A stretch of DNA of 64,000 nt from LD21 sp963715785. Lineage in GTDB: Bacteria; Bacteroidota; Bacteroidia; Bacteroidales; VadinHA17. Below, in pieces: positions 8,024 through 16,699 of this stretch. Position 1 is the first letter of the stretch. Each line of letters begins with the position of its first letter. The notes under the pieces were generated by a model. It was not told the origin of the DNA. It saw only the letters and a list, made by a program, of their open reading frames with translations, and ran no database searches. The stretch lies in contig OY970276.1 in the NCBI GenBank assembly GCA_963715785.1, positions 4,526,001-4,590,000 of the forward strand. Reading direction: 5' to 3'. The position numbers and the translations under genes were made by a program.

Positions 8024-11000
8024 ATGAAAAGATCTTACCTGAATGGGCTATTGGTTTTATTAATTTCAATTGTTCCGCCAAATTTATCAGGCCAGGAATC
8101 TGTCAGGCTGAATCAACCATCAAACCACTATTCTGTTGAGCCTCCGGCTTATGCTTCATCTGATACCACCTTCCCTGTTGCTGATATAAGCCATAATAAA
8201 GGTTATTTTAAAGGTCGTTTAATTAATTTAAATTCAACTTTGCCGGTCTGTTTTGCTGACATTTCCGGAAGCAATAATAAGATCGCTGCGAAATCAAATA
8301 CCAATGGAGAATTTCTTCTTTCGCTGAATGAATTACCGGTTACCCTCACAATTAATAAATTCGGTTTTAAGGAAAAGACTGTCACTATAAATAATCCCGA
8401 TGATTCCATCACTATTTCACTCTCCCCCATTGAAATACACAGGGTTTATTACAGTAAAAACTCTGAGGCAGAATATGGAACGATATTTAAAAAGGCTCTC
8501 TGGAAGCTTGGAAATAATGTAAGTTCCGATGAAACGGATCCCCCCGAAAGAAAGCTGGTATATCGCTATATAACCTCATCGGTTGATGCAGGCATTAAAA
8601 GCTTTTATGAAAGCTATTCGTATATGAATGTCAACAAGTATTCTCTAAGAGAAAATCAATCAGGCATTTCCCGCTATGCATCAACGAACGAATCAATTGC
8701 CGGACTCCCGGAAAACAGGCTCGAATTTAAAACAGATCCTTATGTCAACCTGCCATTGTTTATTGAGCGCACTGTAACACAAAGAGGATATTTTATGCTG
8801 AACGGCAACCGGGTTGATGTCCTCACTATCGACCTTGGAGAAACAAAGAATGTTTATTACATCAATGTCGCCGACACTTCAGTTGTGTATATTTCCAGCC
8901 TCTTTAAATCGAGACACAGGAATCACATTGAGGGTCCTTCGGCAGCCTCGCAGCGTGACAGAAATATTTCAACTGAAATTTCTTTTTTAAAAGGTACTGA
9001 AGACAGGGACATTTACCATCTTGATTACATCAGCGGGAACGAAGAATATACATTGATCCAGAAAAATAAACCTGATCAGATCATTTTAAAAAGGACTCTT
9101 TTTGCTGTTGTTCCCGATTCTTCACTGATATACAGTGCCGTTAGAGATCACCTCTTACAGGAATCATTAACTGAAGCGAACCAGCAGATAAACTTTAATG
9201 CAAAATTTTCATTATCTGGCAATTCATCGGCATTTAATACAGAAACAAATGAACTATTCATGAAGCCATACAAACATGATTTCTGGGTTCAAAACACATT
9301 TCTTAGTCCGGATTCCATTGAACAACGGCAAATTCAAAATTGGGAGAATAATAACAGGTTTTATTCTGATAACAGGCTCTCTTCCGAAAATGAAATAATA
9401 GACGTTGACTCCCTGATTAAAGTAATGAATAAAAACATAGTTGCAGTTGAAAACGTTTATGTTGAAACGGACCGGCCTGATTATCCTGCCGGAGATACAA
9501 TCTGGTTCAGCGCATTTGTGCTTGACAACCTGCATATGGACTCAACCTCACTGAGCAAAATATTGTATGTTGATCTGATCAATGCAAATAATAGCACTGA
9601 AAAGCATCTGAAGCTTATGATTAAAGATGGCAGATCATACGGCGATTTTATAATTAATAAGAATTCAAAAAATGGTATTTATCGCCTGAGAGCCTACACT
9701 CAATATATGAGAAATTTTCAGAGTGAATATCTCTTCGAAAAAGACATCTCAGTTCATCAATCGGATTTCAGCAAATTTATTTTAGTAAACCCGGTTATAA
9801 AAAAAAGTACTGAGGGTGACTCAGTCGAATTACATTTAAAGACAATACTGCCCGATGAATACAAGATTCAGGATAAGCTGCTTGAAGTACTGGCAAGACT
9901 TAATGATACCCTGAGCGTAAGAAAAACATTCCCGGTTAAAAAGTATTTAAATGCTTCGATGGGGTTTTTCGTTCCGGCATCACTTTCCTGCCCATTTGTC
10001 GACCTGAGACTTATTCTTTCAGGAAAGACTGTTATTTCAGAGCAGAGGTTATCGATTCCCCTGAAATCGGGGATCAATCTGCAATTCTTTCCGGAAAGCG
10101 GGAAAATGGTTGATGGAATAATAACTGTAATTGCCTATAAAGCAGTAGACAACAAAGGCTATCCCACTGAATTCAACGCTGACATAATTGATGAAAATAG
10201 TAACACAATCAGACACATATCAGGAGATAATTCGGGTGTCGGCAAATTTGAATTCACCCCTGAAATTAATCACTACTACAGCGCCGTTGTAAATCTGTCG
10301 GGCAATAAATACTCTTTTAACCTCCCGCGTGTTGAGCCTAAGGGTTACGTTCTGAATTTCGATTCCGATTCCAGCGACATAATAATAAAAAACAACAGGA
10401 ATAATATTAAGAGCAGGCATTATCTGCTATTTTCCGTTCGTGGTGCTTTTTATTCAACTATGGTGACAAACCTCGACAACCGAATCTTAAAAATTCATCT
10501 TCCCCTGAAGATGTATCCTAAAGGTATCGTTCAGGTAACACTTTTTGACAGCCTGTACCGTCCTCTCGCTGAGAGACTGGTATTCAATAACCGGAATGAC
10601 CAGAAGATGGGCATTAACGTTGTAACTGAAAAAGAGGTCTATCACCAGAAAGAAAAGGTAACCATTGCACTCAATGTTTCCGATGCCAGAGGAAATCCGG
10701 TCAGATCCTCTCTGTCACTGGCAGTGGTGAACGCTTCAAATTGCGACTCGACCATGAACTCTCCGGATATTGAGTCATATCTCTATCTTACATCAGAGCT
10801 GAAAGGTGAAATTGATTCCCGATTATTAAATCTCTCTGACACGACTTCCGATGGCAATACAAAAAGAGATCTTGTAATGATGACACAGGGCTGGCGGAAC
10901 TATTTATGGAATTCAATCCGGTATGCCAATACATTCAAAGTAATGTATCCTATCGAAAAAGGATTCTGTATTAACGGGTCAGTCTTTAATCTAAGCAACA

Positions 11001-12079
11001 ATAAGTCATGCAGTGGATATAAGCTGAGTTATTTTGACTTTAAATCAGGCTTTAACGGTATTATAAAGGTTGATGAAAACAACAGATTCAAAATTGACAT
11101 ACCTCTCCATTACAATACTCATGATTATTTCATTCAAAATAAGAATAATAAAGACAGAACTGAAAATCTTGGCTTCAGGCTGGATACCTTTCCGCTTCCG
11201 GTTATAAGCTACATAAAGAACGAATTACCTTTCATATCTTATAATATGGGATATCTCAAAGCTATTGACAATATATTTAATAAAATTGACTCAGCTGAAA
11301 AACAAAATATGAAATATATCAATCTGCCTGAAGTGAAAGTGACAGCAAAATCTGACCGAACAGGCTATTCCGCTCCTGAAATAACAATTGATCTTGAAAA
11401 GAAAGATCCGACGGGAAAAAAATACACCAGCCTTTTTCAGTTGATATATGCGGAATTTGGTGAAAAAGCTTTTACCGCAACCGGATTTGACACTCAAAGG
11501 AAAATTTATAACCCTATCCTGGTGGTGGACGGAGCCCCTATGACTGCATCCGAGTGCCCGCCCTGTTATGATTTTACTGCTTATGCCTGGGCTGCTACGA
11601 TCCCGGTCAATAAGGTATCGGATGTTAAATTCTATGCGGCGGAAAGCAAATACAGTGAGTGGCTGACGCCGCCGCCACCGCCACCTACATTGGAAAATCA
11701 AAAATTTAAAACAGATGCACTGGGACAGGCGCTATACCTGGCCCCAGCTGATCCTAAGATTTACTTACCTGTCGTTTCATTTAAGACTTATTCAAATTCA
11801 TACAGGGGAAATCCCCGTGGAGCAATTATTTTCCCTTATCAGGGTATTTATATGGCCAGGGAATTTTATCAGCCTGATTATGAGAATAAGAACATCAAGG
11901 TACCCGACAACAGGACAACCATATACTGGAATCCCGAAATCCGGACCGATTCAACAGGAAAAGCAAAAGTTTCATTTTATAATTCCGATCTGAAAGGTGA
12001 AGCTATTATAAGGGTTTCCGGTGTAAGTTATTCTTTGAAGGATGCTGCTACCGGAATATCACATTATTATTCTCATTAA
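8024..12079 (+). CDS. Secreted multidomain protein: carboxypeptidase-like regulatory, MG2-like and TonB-plug-like regions
   Basis: This 1351-residue protein has a signal peptide (about residues 1-23). Residues about 60-140 form a carboxypeptidase-D regulatory-like fold (GRLINLN...SNTNGEFLLSL). Around 475-580 is a macroglobulin MG2-like domain (VYVETDRPDYPAGDTIWFSA). Further sandwich repeats follow, then a segment at about 1160-1215 resembling a TonB plug (NPILVVDGAPM, then IPVNKVSDVKFY), a run of six prolines, and a C-terminal MG-like strand set (WNPEIRTDSTGKAKVSFY). Similar Bacteroidota proteins exist that lack both a thioester site and a transporter barrel. It is probably a periplasmic or surface protein; its function is unknown. 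A small membrane protein follows 82 bp downstream. Confidence 0.8.
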   Translation: MKRSYLNGLLVLLISIVPPNLSGQESVRLNQPSNHYSVEPPAYASSDTTFPVADISHNKGYFKGRLINLNSTLPVCFADISGSNNKIAAKSNTNGEFLLSLNELPVTLTINKFGFKEKTVTINNPDDSITISLSPIEIHRVYYSKNSEAEYGTIFKKALWKLGNNVSSDETDPPERKLVYRYITSSVDAGIKSFYESYSYMNVNKYSLRENQSGISRYASTNESIAGLPENRLEFKTDPYVNLPLFIERTVTQRGYFMLNGNRVDVLTIDLGETKNVYYINVADTSVVYISSLFKSRHRNHIEGPSAASQRDRNISTEISFLKGTEDRDIYHLDYISGNEEYTLIQKNKPDQIILKRTLFAVVPDSSLIYSAVRDHLLQESLTEANQQINFNAKFSLSGNSSAFNTETNELFMKPYKHDFWVQNTFLSPDSIEQRQIQNWENNNRFYSDNRLSSENEIIDVDSLIKVMNKNIVAVENVYVETDRPDYPAGDTIWFSAFVLDNLHMDSTSLSKILYVDLINANNSTEKHLKLMIKDGRSYGDFIINKNSKNGIYRLRAYTQYMRNFQSEYLFEKDISVHQSDFSKFILVNPVIKKSTEGDSVELHLKTILPDEYKIQDKLLEVLARLNDTLSVRKTFPVKKYLNASMGFFVPASLSCPFVDLRLILSGKTVISEQRLSIPLKSGINLQFFPESGKMVDGIITVIAYKAVDNKGYPTEFNADIIDENSNTIRHISGDNSGVGKFEFTPEINHYYSAVVNLSGNKYSFNLPRVEPKGYVLNFDSDSSDIIIKNNRNNIKSRHYLLFSVRGAFYSTMVTNLDNRILKIHLPLKMYPKGIVQVTLFDSLYRPLAERLVFNNRNDQKMGINVVTEKEVYHQKEKVTIALNVSDARGNPVRSSLSLAVVNASNCDSTMNSPDIESYLYLTSELKGEIDSRLLNLSDTTSDGNTKRDLVMMTQGWRNYLWNSIRYANTFKVMYPIEKGFCINGSVFNLSNNKSCSGYKLSYFDFKSGFNGIIKVDENNRFKIDIPLHYNTHDYFIQNKNNKDRTENLGFRLDTFPLPVISYIKNELPFISYNMGYLKAIDNIFNKIDSAEKQNMKYINLPEVKVTAKSDRTGYSAPEITIDLEKKDPTGKKYTSLFQLIYAEFGEKAFTATGFDTQRKIYNPILVVDGAPMTASECPPCYDFTAYAWAATIPVNKVSDVKFYAAESKYSEWLTPPPPPPTLENQKFKTDALGQALYLAPADPKIYLPVVSFKTYSNSYRGNPRGAIIFPYQGIYMAREFYQPDYENKNIKVPDNRTTIYWNPEIRTDSTGKAKVSFYNSDLKGEAIIRVSGVSYSLKDAATGISHYYSH

Positions 12080-12161
12080 TTAAGCGTACGTAACCGACCC
12101 TGCCTGTTTTTTCAGATTATGGAAACAAGCCATATATTTGCCGGTTTATTAATATCACGAA

Positions 12162-12851
12162 ATGATTACTACGAAAGGCCAAATTATCGACATTAACGGA
12201 AAAACAGAGTGGGTGCTTTTTCACCGTCTGACAAAAAAGGTCAATCCCGTTGATTTTCTGTCTCTTACAGACAGTATTATTCAGTTTCCAAATTTCCTGT
12301 TTACGTTATCCTTTTTGATCCTGGCGATTTTAAATGCAGATTTGCAGGTAAAGTTCATTGTACCGGCGAGCCTGTATTTTTGCGGTCAGATAATGGTAAA
12401 TCTTCGTTTGGGCACTATTATTTTCAAATTATTGAATATGCCGCTATTGGTTTTTCAAAAATTCAATCTTTTTATAATGGCCGCGACATTTATCGCAGGA
12501 TTTTTCTTTCTGAAATGGTGGACGCTTATGGTCATTCCTACCTATTTATTGGCCATTGTCAGCTCAGTTATAATACTCACTTCATATCAGAAAAAGTTTT
12601 ATAGTAAGCACTGGAATAAGACTATAGGGCATTATGAGATCTTTAAAAACAACGCTTTTCTAAATGCATATAAGTACTATTCAAGCGAATATAAATTGCC
12701 TGCAGGCTTGTCACCGACTGAAGAAGAAATTCAAAATGAGGACTGGCTAAAACCTTATAATTTTATGAGGACCCATTGGGGAGAAATTGAAAGTCATTTT
12801 AACAAGAAAGCAAAAACCTATTGGCGGGTTTATCTGCAACTCAACAAATAG
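12162..12851 (+). CDS. Hypothetical multi-pass membrane protein
   Basis: This is a 229-residue protein with no signal peptide. About four hydrophobic helices lie between residues 40 and 150 (LFTLSFLILAILNA, FIVPASLYFCG, LFIMAATFIAGFFFL, LLAIVSSVIIL). A soluble N-terminus of about 40 residues and a charged C-terminal tail of about 80 residues, rich in Tyr, Trp and Lys, lie outside the membrane. I do not recognise the family. It follows the 1351-residue secreted protein gene by 82 bp on the same strand, so the two may share a transcript. Confidence 0.65.
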   Translation: MITTKGQIIDINGKTEWVLFHRLTKKVNPVDFLSLTDSIIQFPNFLFTLSFLILAILNADLQVKFIVPASLYFCGQIMVNLRLGTIIFKLLNMPLLVFQKFNLFIMAATFIAGFFFLKWWTLMVIPTYLLAIVSSVIILTSYQKKFYSKHWNKTIGHYEIFKNNAFLNAYKYYSSEYKLPAGLSPTEEEIQNEDWLKPYNFMRTHWGEIESHFNKKAKTYWRVYLQLNK

Positions 12852-13206
12852 AGGGTTATTAAGGCAAAAATTCGGTCCGGAATACTTTATAAATCCATTG
12901 TCCCCTGATTCTGATTGCTTTTATGATCTGCGGTTAAAAATGGCTTTTCACCATTGCCATATGAAGCTTCAAATGTTTTTGATCGTCCATTCTCTGCCCC
13001 GACAGACTGTTAAATAAATTGTATTTCATAAACCCACATCGGGCGAAGCGAAGATCACAACAGTACTTTGAGCCGGATCGTTTTGTCCTTTTTGCTCTGA
13101 ACATAATATGTGTATTTAATGTTCTTTATAATCTTAGTAACAATTACACCATACTATGATTGAAAATTTATATAATTAATTGAATTTTAAACTAACCCAA
13201 GTAAAA
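12852..13206. other. Gene-free stretch
   Basis: These 355 bp contain no convincing gene. A fragment ACATCGGGCGAAGC near 13034 is similar to the core of the ACATCGGGC palindrome at 13798-13826, so small palindromic repeats may be scattered here. I found no clear terminator or promoter. Confidence 0.3.
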
Positions 13207-13722
13207 ATGAAAACAAATTTTAAATTCATAAGAAACTTTAGTTTGATAATCCTCACCGGATTTGTTTTAGCAGCCTGCAGTAAGAAGAACGGGACTTCAA
13301 ATGACCTGGTTGGAACGTGGACTGCCGGAACCAGCACAATCACTGCCATGGTTGGCAACAAGACCCTGACCCAATACTTTACTGTTGTTTTGGGTCTTTC
13401 TGATTCCGTGGCACAAGCGTATACCAATCTTTTTAACCAAACGGCACAGCAATCGATTGCCGGCTCATTTCAGGTAAAGTCAGATGGAACATATACCTCT
13501 ACACTTGGTGGCACAAATGACACCGGAACATGGAAACTGAGTTCCGATGGTAAAACACTCACTGTAGATTCCTCGAGTGAATTGCCGATAACATTCAATG
13601 TTGTTGATCTGACTTCAAATAAACTGCATGTCACTTTTTCACAGACCGATAGCGAGGATCTGAATGGAGATGGCATACCAGAAACAATAACTATTAATAT
13701 TGATCTTACTTTTACCAAATAA
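13207..13722 (+). CDS. Lipocalin-like lipoprotein
   Basis: This is a 171-residue lipoprotein. The ATG at 13207 is preferred over the in-frame ATG at 13180 because it places a standard signal peptide at the N-terminus, with a lipobox ending at Cys24 (LAAC). The body begins with LVGTWTAG and continues through alternating strands with DGTYTSTLGG and GTWKLSSDGKTLTV, the pattern of Bacteroidota lipocalin-like/DUF5004-type lipoproteins (an 8-stranded small-ligand barrel). A DLNGDGIPE motif near the C-terminus resembles a Ca-binding loop. The ligand is unknown. Confidence 0.75.
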   Translation: MKTNFKFIRNFSLIILTGFVLAACSKKNGTSNDLVGTWTAGTSTITAMVGNKTLTQYFTVVLGLSDSVAQAYTNLFNQTAQQSIAGSFQVKSDGTYTSTLGGTNDTGTWKLSSDGKTLTVDSSSELPITFNVVDLTSNKLHVTFSQTDSEDLNGDGIPETITINIDLTFTK

Positions 13723-14099
13723 TAATCAGGTAGATCAAAAGAAGCTGAAAATTTAATAGGACTATATTCTTAAAGGAAGGCCGCAGGCCATAGATATTTT
13801 AACATCGGGCGATGCCCGATGTTAAAGTTCAACAAAACCTATTAAACCAGTAACGGGGCCACTTAATTGTTTTCATTAAGATTTCCTGCTAGCAGGGGAT
13901 TGTTATGGCATGGATTGCAAATCCGCGCCAGCTATGGGCCGCAGTGCTGCCCGCTTTTATGTCCCAAAATGAACTCAACCCGGGATGTTTTGTAGAATTT
14001 CGCACCCTTCGTCAGGCTCATGGGAATGGTGCTGAGTCGCGATAGTTATCGGCATTACGCAGAGTAAGTCTGCAAACAAGCTCAGTACCCTAAGCAGCG
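13723..14099. repeat. Intergenic region with three short palindromes
   Basis: This 377-bp gap between convergent genes contains three palindromes. One is a 13-bp inverted repeat TTTAACATCGGGC / GCCCGATGTTAAA (13798-13810 and 13814-13826) with a 3-nt loop. The second is a perfect 12-bp palindrome CCTGCTAGCAGG (13885-13896). The third is GGATTGCAAATCC (13912-13924, palindromic except for one pair). The first could end transcription from either side, although it lacks a clean T tract. The others look like REP-type fragments. No gene is visible. Confidence 0.55.
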
Positions 14100-14573
14100 C
14101 TAATAATCCAGGGTTATTATGCGTCCTTTTGTAAAATTAAAGAACTTATCCTTCTGTGCGATCTGAACACCATCCATCAGGTCCTCAGGTTTGAAACCAG
14201 CAATTTTCAGGCAAGTCGGACAGGCATAAACTCCGACCTTTTTCTCCAATAGTTGTTTGACGTAAGTCTGAAACGAATCAAAATCAGAATAGGTAAGGTC
14301 TTTGGCACCTTTAACCAATAATTCCACAGCATGTATATCAAGATATACTATAACATCTTTGTCCATCGCCATCAGATTTGCCATTTTTAAAGGCATCAGA
14401 ACACGATGAGGGTCATTGTAACTTTCTGTAATGTGTATAAACACTCCGTCCCTTACGGGGGCAGGTGTTTCGATAACTTTTGTTTCCATGTTGGAAGCAG
14501 CAGTTTGTTTCGGGTTTTGATTACATGACATGAACAATAATCCTGCAATAAATAATAGTCCGATGTTTTTCAT
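14100..14573 (-). CDS. DsrE/DsrF-like lipoprotein
   Basis: This 157-residue protein has a lipoprotein signal ending at Cys17 (FMSC) and a DsrE-like fold from about residue 42. It includes the family pattern in which a beta-strand (GVFIHITES) precedes a helix, MANLMAMDKDVIVYLDIHAVELLVKGA, with the typical CP motif ACPTCLK at 117-123 (Cys118 and Cys121). DsrE proteins carry sulfur or act as small periplasmic redox-linked proteins, and Cys118 is at the position usually reactive in the family. Membrane anchoring is a variation seen in exported members. The sulfur partner is not in the window. Confidence 0.8.
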   Translation of the reverse strand: MKNIGLLFIAGLLFMSCNQNPKQTAASNMETKVIETPAPVRDGVFIHITESYNDPHRVLMPLKMANLMAMDKDVIVYLDIHAVELLVKGAKDLTYSDFDSFQTYVKQLLEKKVGVYACPTCLKIAGFKPEDLMDGVQIAQKDKFFNFTKGRIITLDY

Positions 14574-14976
14574 TTTTCAAATTTTTATGTTGAACTTTAT
14601 TTTGCTTTGCAACTGTTAATCGTCCAGAAATTATTTGCTATGTAAATTTACAATTTTTATGACCATAAAACTATCCGGCGGCCTTTTCTGTTACAAATTG
14701 AAAGGAAATTTGTCTCAAACTGTCTGACAGCGAAGCTTTTATTTTAATATGCCAAATGGCAGGAAACCAGGCTCGCGGATGTTGATCTTAAGGTGCCATG
14801 GTATTTTTCAGTGCACACAGTTGATTATTAATCTATTGTTAATCACTTCTTAATGTGTTCATAATTATGTCTGGCAAATTCATACCTAACTTTGTTAGTT
14901 TAAAAAGCTGATATGATTACGGGTATATACAAAAGATTTAATTAGTATAAATTAAGAAGTTTAATATCAATAAATT
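14574..14976. promoter_or_regulatory. Divergent intergenic region; possible -7 box for the DUF4251 gene
   Basis: This 403-bp region lies between the DsrE-like gene (minus strand) and the DUF4251 gene (plus strand) and holds no gene. TAACTTTG at 14887-14894 matches the Bacteroidota -7 consensus TAnnTTTG on the plus strand, about 82 nt before the start codon. I do not see a well-placed -33 TTG, so the promoter is only a candidate. Confidence 0.3.
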
Positions 14977-15540
14977 ATGAAATACTTTAGATTTTATTCG
15001 GTTGGTTTGATGATTATTTTTGGATTAAGTATGATCCCCTGCAATATCAATGCTCAGGATGTCAGGATCACCAGGCAGGAGAAAAAAGCTTTAGAGCAAT
15101 CTCAGATGAAAGCAAATTTTCTGGCAATTGACACATTGATAAATAGAAGGACCTTTGTGATCGAGGCTGATTTTCTCGAAAATCTATATGGAAACCGGAT
15201 CCCGGTAACTTCGGTTTTGAATTTTATAATGCTTGATTCCTCGAAAGTTGTTTTGCAGACCGGATCAAACTTTCGCACCGGTTTTAATGGTGTTGGAGGC
15301 GTCACGGCTCAAGGGAGGATTCAAAGTTATAAAGTTGATAAAAATCCTAAAAATCTGAGTTATAACGTTCGTTTCAGTGTAATGACCAATATTGGCATCT
15401 TTGATGTCTTAATAACAATTTATTCTGATACTAATGCCACGGCCACAATCACCGGATTAAGACAGGGTCAGCTAACCTGGGATGGTCATTTCCAAAATCT
15501 CTATAGCTCAGATGTTTTTAAAGGACAAGAATCCTACTGA
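14977..15540 (+). CDS. DUF4251 family secreted protein
   Basis: This 187-residue protein has a signal peptide (residues about 1-26, cleavage near INAQ|D), then a lysine/glutamate-rich helix, then the DUF4251 beta domain. The domain includes RRTFVIEADFL and NGVGGVTAQGRIQSYKV, the latter the glycine-rich turn that marks the family. DUF4251 proteins are small periplasmic or outer-membrane-associated Bacteroidota proteins of unknown role. It is a single gene, with 209 bp to the next start. Confidence 0.85.
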   Translation: MKYFRFYSVGLMIIFGLSMIPCNINAQDVRITRQEKKALEQSQMKANFLAIDTLINRRTFVIEADFLENLYGNRIPVTSVLNFIMLDSSKVVLQTGSNFRTGFNGVGGVTAQGRIQSYKVDKNPKNLSYNVRFSVMTNIGIFDVLITIYSDTNATATITGLRQGQLTWDGHFQNLYSSDVFKGQESY

Positions 15541-15749
15541 TAAGCTATCCAGCAGTTTATTTTCCCCCTAGCAAAATCAGGTTGCAAAAACCGTTTTGCT
15601 TCTTCCATTCATATTGCCCTGCCAGAAGCCACATATGGAATAATAATGTCGGTATAATTGTCTAACCTGATAAGAATCGTTTCAGGATAAAACTCCTTAT
15701 CAACGGATCATCGGGCTTGGATTCTACACTTTACTTAATATTGGATTCC

Positions 15750-16637
15750 ATGAAGAAAATAATATTCTCACTGGCTATGGCTTTTCTTTTGATTTCTTGT
15801 TCGAAAGAATTATATAATTCCTCCAGCTGGGAGAATAAACAGGTTAAAATAGATGGTAATATCAGCGAATGGCCCAATCCCTTAAGGTTTTACGATCAGG
15901 AGAGCGGAATAAGCTACTGCATCTCAAATGACCGTTACAATCTGTATCTGGCCTGCAGTATCTCAAACGAATTCCTGCAAATTAAAATACTTCGTTCCGG
16001 TCTTGAATTCGGGATTGACACTCTCGGGAAAAAAATATTTCCTGTAAGCATCAGATATCCGGCAGAAAATTCAGCAGTCACAGCACCCAAACCAGATTCT
16101 GATCTCCGCACACAACAAGGTACTGTAAGTAAACCCGACCGTTCCGGCTTTAAGCTGAAATTGCTTGCTGAAGCCACAGAAATCCAGCTGAAAGGTTTTA
16201 AACCTCAGGTTGGAAAAATAATCTCTCTGTCATCTCATAATGACACCGGTATATCGGCAGCAATTAATTTTGATTCAAAGGGAATCATGAATTATGAGGC
16301 AGTAATTCCATTTTCTGCTTTTTACCATACAGCACTGGTACCTTCTGATTCTGACCGGGTCTTCAACTATGAATTAAAGATTAATCCTGCATCAAGGTCA
16401 GATAACAGTTCTTACGGTAACGGTGGAAGCCGCGGAAGCGGTGGGCGAAGCGGGATGGGAAGCGGAGGAATGCGAGGAGGCGGAATGCATGGCGGTATGG
16501 GTGGCGGAGGAATGCGAGGCGGAGGAATGAGGGGCGGAGGCATGTCAGGTGAGAACAGGGAGAACAACTATCAGAGAAGCGCCAACCTTTCAGGGACTAC
16601 CAAAACGACTATTCATCTTAAACTCGCTTACAAATAG
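15750..16637 (+). CDS. Lipoprotein with CBM9-like domain and Gly/Met-rich tail
   Basis: The ATG at 15750 gives a proper lipoprotein signal (MKKIIFSLAMAFLLISC, Cys17); the upstream ATG at 15717 only adds eleven residues before it. Residues about 28-80 (VKIDGNISEW, then ISNDRYNLYLACSI) match the start of CBM9/DOMON-like sandwich domains, which bind sugars or haem in other proteins. From about residue 225 the chain becomes low-complexity with repeated GGGMRGGGM-type units and one His, then ends in a short beta strand (TTIHLKLAYK). The Met/His-rich tail could bind copper or silver or simply be a flexible linker. Confidence 0.7.
   Translation: MKKIIFSLAMAFLLISCSKELYNSSSWENKQVKIDGNISEWPNPLRFYDQESGISYCISNDRYNLYLACSISNEFLQIKILRSGLEFGIDTLGKKIFPVSIRYPAENSAVTAPKPDSDLRTQQGTVSKPDRSGFKLKLLAEATEIQLKGFKPQVGKIISLSSHNDTGISAAINFDSKGIMNYEAVIPFSAFYHTALVPSDSDRVFNYELKINPASRSDNSSYGNGGSRGSGGRSGMGSGGMRGGGMHGGMGGGGMRGGGMRGGGMSGENRENNYQRSANLSGTTKTTIHLKLAYK
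16420..16550 (+). repeat. GC-rich minisatellite encoding Gly-Met repeats
   Basis: Imperfect units of GGAGGAATGCGAGGC type are repeated within the preceding coding sequence. They give a locally G-rich, C-poor sense strand unlike the surrounding AT-rich DNA. The array is in frame and codes for the GGGM repeats, so unit number could vary without a frameshift if units contract or expand in multiples of three bases. Confidence 0.7.
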
Positions 16638-16699
16638 AGTAAAAAAACCGGGTTAATCCTTGTCATCCATGGTGAATTCAGACCCTGAGCTCTTTGCCT

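Noticed and set aside
11291..11701. 136-residue minus-strand frame within the 1351-residue gene
   Set aside because: It is antisense to a well-supported gene, is rich in Arg/Phe/Cys as expected of a shadow frame, and shows no domain motif.
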